DNA of 20,881 bases from RUG14186 sp964644555 (GCA_964644555.1 CAZXWI010000019.1:1-20881); one strand, 5' to 3'. Shown: positions 8,801-15,148, counted from the stretch's first letter. The notes: generated by a model from the sequence alone, not told the origin. Numbers and translations: made by a program.

Positions 8801-8987
8801 TATCGGCAATGGATGTATCCGTCATGATGGTAGCAGGGTTTGAGTTTACCAAAACCACTTCGTAACCCTCTTCTTTAAGAGCCAGGCAAGCCTGTGTACC
8901 TGCGTAGTCAAATTCGGCAGCTTGACCTATAACTATAGGACCCGAACCGATAATAAGAATTTTTTTGATATCTTTTCTTTTGGTCAT
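5814..8987 (-). CDS. carB: carbamoyl-phosphate synthase large subunit
   Basis: Makes carbamoyl phosphate from bicarbonate, ammonia and 2 ATP. The 1057 residues show the expected internal duplication. The first ATP-grasp half starts with IGSGPIVIGQAAEFDYAG, with VVLRPAFTLGGTGGG and EVNPRVSRSSALASK. The second half starts with LGAGPIRIGQGVEFDYS, with VLVRPSFVLGGRAM and EVNPRSSRTVPFLSK. The last 130 or so residues form the MGS-like allosteric domain (YGTVFATISDKDK onward), where UMP usually acts. GGAGG stands before the ATG. The small glutaminase subunit carA, normally the neighbour, is not between pyrC and carB (15-base gap) or anywhere else in the window. Confidence 0.97.
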   Translation of the reverse strand: MTKRKDIKKILIIGSGPIVIGQAAEFDYAGTQACLALKEEGYEVVLVNSNPATIMTDTSIADKVYMEPLTLEYVAKILRYERPDAIVPGIGGQTGLNLAMQLEKKGILAECHVQLLGTSSKSIECAEDRELFKELCAEIGEPTIPSEITYNIDEAKLAAEKIGYPVVLRPAFTLGGTGGGFANDEKELESIALNAFKLSPVHQVLIEKSVKGYKEIEFEVMRDSTDHAITICGMENVDPVGVHTGDSIVVAPIMTLSEHDEKMLNDSAIKIIRKLEIEGGCNVQFALNPNTSEYYLIEVNPRVSRSSALASKASGYPIARVTAKIAVGMTLEEIEIANANAAVEPKLDYVIAKFPRFPFDKFASASNLLGTQMKATGEVMGIGSNLEECMLKSVRSLEIGVCHLHLAKFDNYETEKLLEYISEFRDDNIFAITELIRRGIKVEKLHEITMITSFFLEALEKIVKKENELKENIGSLEVLRSAKKMGFGDKYISILWNMKEVDVYNLRKQNGIMPVYKMVDTLHTGAYIPYFYSSYTDENKSVLTDKKKIIVLGAGPIRIGQGVEFDYSTVHAVTTLKKAGYESIIINNNPETVSTDYTTADKLYFEPLSVEDVMNIIDFEKPEGVIASLGGQTAINLAEPLMQRGVKIIGTDCEAIDRAENRDRFEKLLIELGIPQPKGRAVTNIEDGLKTAEEIGYPVLVRPSFVLGGRAMQIVGNAEQLKHYLKTAVEIDEDKPVLVDKYIQGKEVEVDAICDGVDVFVPGIMELVERTGIHSGDSISVYPTFSISDKVKGTILKYAKKLGLGIGIKGLYNIQFIVDENDDVYIIEVNPRSSRTVPFLSKSTGYSLADIATEVIIGTSLKEQGIFCLYPNEKQRWYVKVPVFSFNKIRGLDAYLSPEMKSTGEAIGYDDKLNRALYKALQASGMKLQTYGTVFATISDKDKNEALELIRRFYNLGFNIEATEGTAKFLKENGIRTHVLKKISEGSDEISNAIRQGYIAYVINTRDINSASQMSDGSIIRKEATENNINMFTSLDTVRVLLDVLEEITLCISTIDA

Positions 8988-9002
8988 TTTATTCCTCCTG
9001 AT

Positions 9003-10217
9003 TTAGTCTAATTCATAAACGGTTTTTCCGCTTAGTATCGTCTTAACGCATTTAGCGCATACTTTCATTCCCTCAAATGGGGTTGAATGCCCCATTGATT
9101 TAAACATACTTGGGTCAATGGTGTATTCTTCGTTTATCTTCCATATGCTGTAATCATCACTCATCTTAATACCGAAACGCTCTCTCGGCGCTATTGCCAT
9201 AAGTTCAATCAGCCTATCAAGCGAAATTATTCCGGATTTTACAAAATATGTATACATTACGGCAAATGATGTTTCAAGCCCCACAACCCCCATGGCACTT
9301 CCGGCTAAGCCTTTTGACTTTTCTTCGGCTGTGTGGGGTGCATGGTCGGTGGCTATCATATCTATTGTGCCGTCTTTTATACCTTCGATTAAGGCAAGGC
9401 GGTCCTCTTCGCTTCTCAAAGGCGGGTTCATTTTAAAATTACCCTGTTCTTTGAGGTCGTTTTCGCTAAGCAACAAGTAGTGAGGTGCGGTTTCGCAGCT
9501 TATATCCACTCCTCTTTTTTTTGCTTCTCTGATTAGCTCTACGCTCTCTTTTGTGGATATATGGCAAACATGGTACTTACAGCCGGTCTGCTCGGCAAGG
9601 GCAATATCCCTTGCTATCTGAGCGTATTCGCTTTCGCTTGAAATGCCTTTGTGGTTATGAGTATGTGCATATTTTCCGTCATGGATATATCCGCTGTTTA
9701 CCAAAGCCATATCTTCGCAATGGGCGGCAATTATCATATTTTGCTTATGTGCGTTTTCCATGGCGCTTTTCATAAGCAGTTCGCTTTGTATGCCGCTGCC
9801 GTCATCGGAATAAGCACATACTGAGCTGTTTAATTTTTCTTCGCAGAGCAGCTTTGATAAGTTCTTACCCAGCCTTTGCTCGGTTATAGTAGCGTATGGA
9901 TGCACGTGAATTACCGAATCGGTATTTATAATATCGCAAATTATCTTTAATGTTTCTTCGCTATCCGGAGCAGGATTAACATTCGGCATTGCGCAAACAT
10001 CGGTAAACCCTCCTGCCGCCGCTGATTGTGTGCCTGTTTTTATCGTTTCTTTATAAGAAAAACCGGGCTCTCTCAAATGCACATGTACATCCGCAAAACC
10101 CGGTAGTATTAAATAATCGGTACTTAAATAAGCATCCAAAGATACATTCTTTGGGCTGTGATCGTTTTTAAGTTTTTCGATTCTGTCGTTTGATTCTTTC
10201 GAAAGCGTATAGTTCAT
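9003..10217 (-). CDS. pyrC: dihydroorotase, class I
   Basis: Cyclises carbamoylaspartate to dihydroorotate. The 404-residue amidohydrolase has the metal residues of class I enzymes: H45 and H47 in DVHVHLREPG, the bridging Asp in YSDDG (D138 or D139), H166 in AHCED, H219 in CHIST and D291 in ATDHAPH. The N-terminal strand domain before the barrel is short, about 40 residues. The frame is open to ATGs at 10235 and 10220. The ribosome site AAGGAG lies 5 bases from the ATG at 10217, which I choose; 10220 is only 2 bases from it and 10235 lies upstream of it. It is the first gene of the operon. Confidence 0.94.
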   Translation of the reverse strand: MNYTLSKESNDRIEKLKNDHSPKNVSLDAYLSTDYLILPGFADVHVHLREPGFSYKETIKTGTQSAAAGGFTDVCAMPNVNPAPDSEETLKIICDIINTDSVIHVHPYATITEQRLGKNLSKLLCEEKLNSSVCAYSDDGSGIQSELLMKSAMENAHKQNMIIAAHCEDMALVNSGYIHDGKYAHTHNHKGISSESEYAQIARDIALAEQTGCKYHVCHISTKESVELIREAKKRGVDISCETAPHYLLLSENDLKEQGNFKMNPPLRSEEDRLALIEGIKDGTIDMIATDHAPHTAEEKSKGLAGSAMGVVGLETSFAVMYTYFVKSGIISLDRLIELMAIAPRERFGIKMSDDYSIWKINEEYTIDPSMFKSMGHSTPFEGMKVCAKCVKTILSGKTVYELD

Positions 10218-10222
10218 CATTG

Positions 10223-10228
10223 CTCCTT
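10223..10228 (-). promoter_or_regulatory. ribosome binding site that sets the pyrC start
   Basis: AAGGAG on the minus strand is 5 bases from the ATG at 10217 and 2 bases from the ATG at 10220. It excludes the ATG at 10235, which lies before it. Confidence 0.7.
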
Positions 10229-10244
10229 TCTGCATGCTTTAATT

Positions 10245-10267
10245 AAAAAAAGCTTGCAACTCGCAAG
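10245..10267 (-). terminator. attenuator terminator in the pyr leader
   Basis: On the minus strand CTTGC (10267-10263) pairs with GCAAG (10257-10253) around the loop GAGTT, followed by C and seven T (10251-10245). The stem is only 5 bp, so it is a weak terminator on its own. Its 5' arm is complementary to bases 10323-10317 of the upstream leader hairpin, giving mutually exclusive folds. Confidence 0.6.
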
Positions 10268-10316
10268 ACAATATACAAAGACGAATGCATATTGAATGCA
10301 ACCATCAAAATATTCC

Positions 10317-10349
10317 ATCTTGCCGATCTCTCTGTATCGTTTTAAAGAT
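10317..10349 (-). promoter_or_regulatory. PyrR-type binding loop (anti-antiterminator) of the pyr operon
   Basis: Reading the minus strand, ATCTT (10349-10345) pairs with AAGAT (10321-10317) and CGAT (10339-10336) pairs with ATCG (10327-10324). A purine-rich TAAAA bulge lies on the 5' side and the loop contains CAGAGA. This is the architecture of PyrR sites: lower stem, 5' purine bulge, upper stem, CNGNGA loop. One difference is an A-G in place of the closing C-G pair. The 3' arm GCAAGAT could otherwise pair with GTCTTGC (10269-10263) and block the terminator. With UMP-bound PyrR the loop would form and transcription would stop. PyrR itself is not in the window. Confidence 0.65.
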
Positions 10350-10361
10350 TTTATTGTGCTT

Positions 10362-10390
10362 ATTCTACCACATTTATTTCAGTGTGTCAA
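10362..10390 (-). promoter_or_regulatory. promoter of the pyr operon
   Basis: The minus strand has TTGACA (10390-10385), a 17-base spacer, and TAGAAT (10367-10362), a near-perfect sigma-A promoter. Transcription should start near 10355, giving a leader of about 138 nt before pyrC. The -35 box begins within 4 bases of the SRP RNA 3' end. Confidence 0.85.
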
Positions 10391-10393
10391 TAA

Positions 10394-10663
10394 GACCGTA
10401 CACCATGTGTCGAATTTTGCAAAACATAATGCTGCCGAATGTATCACTCCGCTCAGATGACTTCGCGGCACACCTTAGTTTCCGCCTGCCGCTGCTTCCT
10501 TCCGGACCTGACGGGGTTTACGGATTAAGATTGCACGAGATCCAAACATCAACGCTAAACTTTCGGTGCGTATTAAGTGAAGAAAACCCTCTGCATGGGA
10601 TTCGGTCCTACTATGGCGGATTGTAGGTTACAAGGCACCGCCGGCTCCCCACTTAGTACGGTC
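10394..10663 (-). ncRNA. ffs: signal recognition particle RNA, long Bacillus type
   Basis: This is the RNA scaffold of the signal recognition particle, which binds Ffh and directs ribosomes making membrane proteins. The minus strand contains the nearly invariant domain IV stretch GTCAGGTCCGGAAGGAAGC (at about 10512-10494). The 5' end GACCGTAC (10663-10656) pairs exactly with the 3' end GTACGGTC (10401-10394), defining a 270-nt RNA. The 5' region resembles the Bacillus subtilis scRNA, including GGTGCC followed by a TGTAA (UGUNR-type) Alu loop. The form with an Alu domain is typical of Bacilli and Clostridia, not of the short 4.5S RNA of E. coli. Exact ends may differ by a few bases and could be made by processing. 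Confidence 0.95.
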
Positions 10664-10671
10664 AATTACTT

Positions 10672-10700
10672 ATTATATGCAATTTTTATGCTAAAGTCAA
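10672..10700 (-). promoter_or_regulatory. promoter of the SRP RNA
   Basis: The minus strand has TTGACT (10700-10695), a 17-base spacer and TATAAT (10677-10672). The predicted start, near 10665, falls at the first paired base of the SRP RNA. Confidence 0.88.
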
Positions 10701-10909
10701 ACGAATCAGAGAAAAAGTTACGATGAAACCTCCTTTCCTAAGAGCGAAGCAAAATGAACTTTCCTGAAAAGAAAAACCGGATTTTGTAAAACATATTTTC
10801 TTTTTTTGAGTAAAGTTCAAATAATATTATTAACTGCTTATAATAAAACTCGAATCTGAACTTATTTTGGTATATAGCGTAAAAAAATGTTATATTTTTT
10901 CATACCATA
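10701..10909. other. AT-rich intergenic region, no gene recognised
   Basis: About 210 bases separate the SRP RNA promoter from the metal-operon promoter. I see no open frame with a ribosome site. On the minus strand a GGAGGT motif near 10730 is not followed by a start codon. On the plus strand a TTCAAA-17-TATAAT pair (10816-10844) could be a weak second promoter for the metal operon. Confidence 0.4.
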
Positions 10910-10938
10910 TTGCAAAGAGCGTCAATACAATATATAAT
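10910..10938 (+). promoter_or_regulatory. promoter of the metal-resistance operon
   Basis: TTGCAA (10910-10915), a 17-base spacer and TATAAT (10933-10938). The predicted start near 10945 lies inside the inverted repeat that follows, a good position for a repressor. Confidence 0.8.
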
Positions 10939-10964
10939 AACATATGAACAAATGCTCATATGTT
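10939..10964. promoter_or_regulatory. SmtB/ArsR-family operator
   Basis: A perfect inverted repeat, AACATATGA (10939-10947) and TCATATGTT (10956-10964), with an 8-base spacer. The ATATGA half-sites and the ATATGAACAAAT core resemble known SmtB/CzrA/CadC operators. It covers the expected transcription start just before the repressor gene, so it is probably the site of autoregulation. Confidence 0.8.
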
Positions 10965-10982
10965 TTATAATCGGAGGGAGTT

Positions 10983-11342
10983 ATGGAATATAAAGATATA
11001 GAAACCTGTAGCGAATGTGTTATACATAAGGAAAATGTAAAACGAGTCCTCAGCGATATGCCCGAAGAAGAACAGCTCTACGATTTGGCAGACTTTTTCA
11101 AAACTTTCGCAGATACCACAAGAATCCGCATATTGTATGTTCTTATGAAATCGGAAATGTGCGTTTGCGATATTGCGGAAACTCTCAATATGTCGCAATC
11201 GGCAGTTTCTCACCAGCTTCGCATACTCAAACAAGCTAAGCTTATAAAGTATATAAGGGACGGAAAAAGCATAATATACTCACTGGACGATGACCATGTG
11301 CAAACGGTTATCGTGCAGGCACTTAATCATATAAACGAATAA
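10983..11342 (+). CDS. ArsR/SmtB-family metal-sensing repressor
   Basis: Small winged-helix dimer that should leave its operator when it binds metal. The recognition-helix region is MSQSAVSHQLRILKQAKL (about 70-87). Two metal sites are visible. C9, C12, C60 and C62 (in EMCVCD) match the alpha3N thiolate site of CadC. D103, H105, H116 and E119 have exactly the spacing and identity of the alpha5 site of SmtB (D104, H106, H117, E120). This supports sensing of Zn plus softer ions such as Cd or Pb. GGAGGG precedes the ATG. It is the first gene of the operon and closest to its operator. Confidence 0.92.
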   Translation: MEYKDIETCSECVIHKENVKRVLSDMPEEEQLYDLADFFKTFADTTRIRILYVLMKSEMCVCDIAETLNMSQSAVSHQLRILKQAKLIKYIRDGKSIIYSLDDDHVQTVIVQALNHINE

Positions 11343-11355
11343 GGAGAAATAATAA

Positions 11356-11574
11356 ATGAAACAAACTTTTAAAATGATAGATCTGGACTGCGCAAACTGC
11401 GCCGCAAAAATAGAGGATGCAATAAATAAAATCGAAGGAGTCAACGAAGCAACCGTAAGCTTTTTAACCCAAAAGCTCACCCTCGATTGTCAGGACGAAA
11501 AATTCGAAGAAATCAAAAAAGAAATCATCAAAAAAATAAAGAAAGTTGAACCCGATTGCACTGTAGAGTTCTGA
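11356..11574 (+). CDS. stand-alone heavy-metal-associated (HMA) domain protein
   Basis: A 72-residue ferredoxin-like HMA domain with the metal site DCANC (C12, C15). The Asp before the first Cys is typical of the N-terminal domain of Zn/Cd/Pb ATPases such as ZntA, while Cu domains usually read HCxxC. The next gene encodes a ZntA-like ATPase without this domain, so this protein appears to be the detached N-terminal domain, working as a metal-delivery partner. AAGGAG precedes the ATG by 10 bases. It lies 13 bases after the repressor and 10 before the ATPase. Confidence 0.9.
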   Translation: MKQTFKMIDLDCANCAAKIEDAINKIEGVNEATVSFLTQKLTLDCQDEKFEEIKKEIIKKIKKVEPDCTVEF

Positions 11575-11584
11575 TTATACCACT

Positions 11585-13447
11585 ATGACTAAAAAACAGA
11601 AAAAACAGCTCACCTCAATAGCAATTTCGGCAATTATTCTTATACTATGTAAGGTTTTGCCGATAAATGATACAATAAAGCTTATCTTATATATAGTTTC
11701 ATATCTTACGGTAGGTTACAAAGTAATAATATCGGCTGCAAAGAATGTACTCAACTTAAGCCTGCTCGATGAAAACTTTCTTATGGCTATAGCCTCGATA
11801 GGTGCGTTTTGCATCGGTGAATATGCCGAAGCAACTGCGGTAATGCTCTTTTTTGAAATAGGAGAGTTATTCGAAAGTTATGCTGTAGGTAAATCACGTG
11901 GAAATATTGCCGAACTTATGGATATGAAGCCCGACTATGCCAATATAAAGCATAATGATGCCATAATAAAAGTTTCTCCCGAAGAAGTAAAACCAGATGA
12001 TGTCATCATTATTCTTCCCGGAGAGAGAGTACCGCTTGACGGGGTTATAATAAGCGGTTCATCTTCTTTGGATACATCCGCATTAACGGGAGAATCAATA
12101 CCGAGAAATGCATCACTAGGCGATGAAGTAATAAGCGGCTGCATAAATTTGGAAGCAATGATAGAATTAAAAGTAACCAAGCCGTTTTCAGAATCCACCG
12201 TAATGAGAATACTTGAACTTGTGGAAAATTCGGCATCACAAAAAGCAAAAACGGAACGATTCATCACCAAATTCGCAAAGTATTACACCCCCATAGTCGT
12301 TGGGTGTGCCGTAGCTCTTTGCGTAATTCCCCCTGTATTATTTTCACTGCCCTTTGCCGATTGGCTTAGAAGAGCGCTTATGTTTTTGGTAGTGTCCTGC
12401 CCTTGTGCGCTTGTGGTATCAGTCCCGCTTTCGTTCTTCGGAGGAATAGGCGCTGCTTCCAAAATGGGGATTCTCATAAAAGGCTCAAACNNNNNNNNNN
12501 ATATCGAAGTCCTCTCAAAGGTGGATACGATAGTTACAGATAAAACAGGCACACTCACAAAAGGCGTGTTCAAAGTAACCGAGATACATTCAGAAAATCT
12601 TACCGAAACTCAACTTCTTAAACTCGCCTCCGCTGCCGAAAGCCGTTCTAACCACCCTATTGCCCGTTCTTTATGCGAAGCTTGCCCCGAATCGGACAAT
12701 AAAATTAAAATTTCATCGTTGGAAGAGATTGCAGGCAAAGGTGTTAAGGCTATAATAGATAATAAGGAAGTTCTTGTCGGAAACGGTGCGCTCATGGAGC
12801 AATTTAATATCAAATACAATCCCATAAGCAAAACAGGCACTGTGGTTTATATTGCGACCGACGGAATTTATCAAGGTTACATACTAATATCGGACGAATT
12901 AAAGCCCAATACCAAACAAGGCATAGATGCCCTTAAGAAAAACGGTATCCGAAATATTGTTATGCTCACAGGCGACAATAAACAAAGTGCGGAAGATATT
13001 GCCGAAAAGCTCGGCATTACAACATTCTTTTATAATCTTCTTCCCGAGGATAAAGTGCGTAAAACTCAGCAGATTATAAAAGAGCAAGTAAACGGCTCCA
13101 AAACAGCCTTTGTGGGAGATGGCATAAACGATGCACCTGTTCTTGCGGTTTCGGATATCGGTATTGCTATGGGCGCATTCGGTTCGGATGCCGCTATAGA
13201 AGCCGCTGATGTGGTTTTGATGAACGACGACATAACCGACATTTCAAAAGCCTATAAAATAGCAAGGAAAACACTTACCATATCAAAGCAAAACATAATT
13301 TTCGCTCTTTCGGTAAAGTTCATTCTTCTTATTATGTCGGCCTTCGGTTACGGCAACATGTGGCTTGCGGTATTTGCGGATGTGGGAGTGCTTATTTTGG
13401 CAATCCTAAATTCAATGCGTACCTTGATAACTTCCGATATCAAATAA
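11585..13447 (+). CDS. zntA: Zn2+/Cd2+/Pb2+-exporting P1B-type ATPase (interrupted by 10 N)
   Basis: Membrane pump that exports divalent soft metals at the cost of ATP. The frame gives 620 residues with four unknown ones at the N run. It shows hydrophobic segments at the N-terminus, the actuator motif ALTGES, the ion-channel motif C272-P-C274, phosphorylated D319 in DKTGTLT, NHPIAR, MLTGDN and GDGINDAP. The last membrane segments hold K in SVKFILL and D in FADVG, the pair that marks the Zn/Cd/Pb subgroup and contacts the metal in ZntA. No HMA domain is fused at the N-terminus. No clear ribosome site precedes the ATG, so it may depend on translation of the HMA gene 10 bases upstream. Confidence 0.93.
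   Translation: MTKKQKKQLTSIAISAIILILCKVLPINDTIKLILYIVSYLTVGYKVIISAAKNVLNLSLLDENFLMAIASIGAFCIGEYAEATAVMLFFEIGELFESYAVGKSRGNIAELMDMKPDYANIKHNDAIIKVSPEEVKPDDVIIILPGERVPLDGVIISGSSSLDTSALTGESIPRNASLGDEVISGCINLEAMIELKVTKPFSESTVMRILELVENSASQKAKTERFITKFAKYYTPIVVGCAVALCVIPPVLFSLPFADWLRRALMFLVVSCPCALVVSVPLSFFGGIGAASKMGILIKGSNXXXXIEVLSKVDTIVTDKTGTLTKGVFKVTEIHSENLTETQLLKLASAAESRSNHPIARSLCEACPESDNKIKISSLEEIAGKGVKAIIDNKEVLVGNGALMEQFNIKYNPISKTGTVVYIATDGIYQGYILISDELKPNTKQGIDALKKNGIRNIVMLTGDNKQSAEDIAEKLGITTFFYNLLPEDKVRKTQQIIKEQVNGSKTAFVGDGINDAPVLAVSDIGIAMGAFGSDAAIEAADVVLMNDDITDISKAYKIARKTLTISKQNIIFALSVKFILLIMSAFGYGNMWLAVFADVGVLILAILNSMRTLITSDIK
12491..12500. other. assembly gap (10 N) inside the Zn/Cd ATPase gene
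   Basis: Ten N lie between the codons for KGSN and those for IEVLSKV, just before the phosphorylation motif. Relatives commonly read KGSNY(L/I)E here. A single missing base would complete TAT (Tyr) from the AT that follows, so nine of the ten N are probably surplus. The number 10 looks like a placeholder; the frame survives because nine is a multiple of three. Confidence 0.85.
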
Positions 13448-13487
13448 TTAATGCATATTTTCAATAAATATTCAGGAGGTTTTAAAT

Positions 13488-14222
13488 ATGCTTAAACTTG
13501 AAAACGTCGGCTGGACAACAGAGGACGGAATCGAAGTATTAAAGGGAATTAATATCGAAATTCCTAACGGAAAAGTAGTGGTAATAACAGGCCCCAACGG
13601 AGGAGGCAAGACCACTCTGGCAAAAATAATCGCAGGGATATACAAACCCACATCAGGTAAAATATATCTTGACGGAGAGGATATAACAGATCTTGATATA
13701 ACCCAAAGAGCCAATAAGGGCATAAGCTACGCTTTTCAGCAGCCGGTAAGATTCAAGGGAATCACCGTATATGATCTTATCGAAATGTCATCTAAAGATA
13801 AAATGTCAAGACCCGATATGTGCGAAGTTTTGGTTAAAGTCGGACTTTGCGCCACGGATTACATCGACCGTGAAATAGATTCCACCCTCTCCGGAGGCGA
13901 AATAAAACGAATTGAGATAGCTTCCGTAATTTCCCGCCACGACAGACTCACCGTTTTCGATGAGCCGGAAGCAGGAATAGACCTTTGGAGCTTCTCGAAT
14001 CTTATCGATGTATTTAAGGAAATGCAGAAAAATTTAAACGGCTCGTTGGTAATAATTTCGCACCAAGAGCGAATAATAGACATTGCCGATGATATAGTGG
14101 TAATCTCATCGGGCGAAGTTTCTCAAATGGGTCCGAAAGACGAAGTATTCGCTTCCCTCAAAGAAGCAAAACCCTGCCACAAAAACTGCGTAATGCCTAA
14201 GGAGGGTGTGTTCAGTGAATAA
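13488..14222 (+). CDS. SufC-like ABC ATPase of a minimal Fe-S assembly system
   Basis: Soluble ABC-type ATPase of 244 residues that would drive Fe-S cluster building together with the SufB-like protein encoded next. Walker A GPNGGGKTT (35-43), Q-loop FQQP (83-86), signature LSGGE (134-138), Walker B with DEPEAGID (158-165) and H192 are all intact, so it should hydrolyse ATP. The Walker B end differs from the DETDSGLD-type sequence of classical SufC. The tail carries C230-H-K-N-C234, which the ABC fold does not need. A GGAGG site precedes the ATG, 40 bases after the ATPase gene with no terminator in between. An ordinary ABC transporter ATPase is less likely, because no permease is present and SufB overlaps it. 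Confidence 0.88.
   Translation: MLKLENVGWTTEDGIEVLKGINIEIPNGKVVVITGPNGGGKTTLAKIIAGIYKPTSGKIYLDGEDITDLDITQRANKGISYAFQQPVRFKGITVYDLIEMSSKDKMSRPDMCEVLVKVGLCATDYIDREIDSTLSGGEIKRIEIASVISRHDRLTVFDEPEAGIDLWSFSNLIDVFKEMQKNLNGSLVIISHQERIIDIADDIVVISSGEVSQMGPKDEVFASLKEAKPCHKNCVMPKEGVFSE
14201..14205 (+). promoter_or_regulatory. ribosome binding site that sets the SufB start
   Basis: GGAGG inside the end of the SufC gene lies 9 bases before GTG at 14215. The alternative in-frame GTG at 14206 directly abuts it and cannot be used. Confidence 0.75.
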
Positions 14223-15138
14223 TATTACACAGGAATTGTTAAAAGAAATTACAGACTACGATGGCACAGAGTTCAAAGGAGCTTACTCCATTCGTGAGGA
14301 CGGAGGCTGTGTGGCAGTCAAATCAACGGAAAATATCACAATCGAACCGAAATCGGACAAGCCAGGAATCAATATTACCATCAAGCCGAACACCGTAGGC
14401 GAAACGGCATATATCCCCGCATGCGTTACCAAAGCGGGAATTGATGATTTGGTATATAACGATTTCTACATTGGAGAAAACTGTGATGTAACTATCGTTG
14501 CAGGGTGCGGAGTACACGCCATAACAGAAGATGAAGAAGCCCGCCACAACGGTATCCACCGTTTCTTCATTTCAAAGGGTGCAAAGGTAAAATATGTGGA
14601 AAAACATATCGGAACAGGGGCTTCCAGAGCCAACCGTGCAATCGACCCGGTTACCGATGCATACTTAAAAGAGGATTCTTACCTTGAAATGGATACCACC
14701 CAGATAAAGGGCGTTGAAAGAACGACCCGAAAAACATCCGCCACGCTTGATGCGGGAGCAAAACTCGTTATCAGAGAGAAATTAATGACCGACGATAACG
14801 ATGTTGCCTACACCGATTTTGTGGTTACATTAAACGGAGAGAACTCAGGTGCCGATGTAGTATCTCGCTCGGTTGCAAAGGGCAATTCACTTCAGTCTTT
14901 CCGTTCCAAAATAATAGGCAACACCGTCTGCACAGGACATTCCGAATGCGATGGCATAATTGCCCAAAACGGCAGAGTATTGGCATCTCCCGAACTCGAA
15001 GCAAACAGTGCCGATGCATCGCTTATTCACGAAGCGGCAATCGGTAAAATTGCAGGAGAGCAAATAATCAAGCTTCAAACTCTCGGACTTACCGAAGAAG
15101 AAGCGGAGGCCAAGATCATAGAAGGCTTCCTCAAATAG
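14215..15138 (+). CDS. SufB/SufD-family Fe-S cluster scaffold protein
   Basis: 307-residue scaffold of the SufBD fold. The C-terminal core contains C245 in SECDG, aligned with the cluster-assembly Cys405 of E. coli SufB (SQCDS), and H272-E273 in IHEA, aligned with the conserved VEHEA region that contains SufB E434. A further AGCGVHA stretch lies near 96. With Cys and Glu both kept, it resembles SufB more than SufD. It is much shorter than E. coli SufB (about 495) because the N-terminal part is missing. With SufC alone and no SufA, D, S, E or U nearby, it fits the minimal two-gene (SmsCB-type) Fe-S system. The GTG start overlaps SufC by 8 bases. Confidence 0.87.
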   Translation: MNNITQELLKEITDYDGTEFKGAYSIREDGGCVAVKSTENITIEPKSDKPGINITIKPNTVGETAYIPACVTKAGIDDLVYNDFYIGENCDVTIVAGCGVHAITEDEEARHNGIHRFFISKGAKVKYVEKHIGTGASRANRAIDPVTDAYLKEDSYLEMDTTQIKGVERTTRKTSATLDAGAKLVIREKLMTDDNDVAYTDFVVTLNGENSGADVVSRSVAKGNSLQSFRSKIIGNTVCTGHSECDGIIAQNGRVLASPELEANSADASLIHEAAIGKIAGEQIIKLQTLGLTEEEAEAKIIEGFLK

Positions 15139-15148
15139 AAAGGATTTT

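Noticed and set aside
8136..8843. 235-codon plus-strand frame opposite carB
   Set aside because: It lies wholly antisense to conserved CarB sequence, has no ribosome site and encodes a low-complexity Phe/Cys/Tyr-rich chain. It is a shadow of the carB codons.
10723..10764. 13-codon plus-strand frame starting ATGAAACCTCC
   Set aside because: No ribosome site, and too short to tell from chance.
10816..10844. Second promoter TTCAAA-17-TATAAT upstream of the repressor gene
   Set aside because: It matches moderately but lies in very AT-rich sequence about 100 bases from a better promoter that is overlapped by the operator. Kept only as a note.
12491..12500. Real frameshift or pseudogene in the Zn/Cd ATPase
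   Set aside because: All catalytic motifs are intact on both sides in one frame. The break is an assembly gap, not a mutation.
14206..14214. GTG at 14206 as the SufB start
   Set aside because: It touches the GGAGG site with no spacer. The GTG at 14215 has a 9-base spacer.
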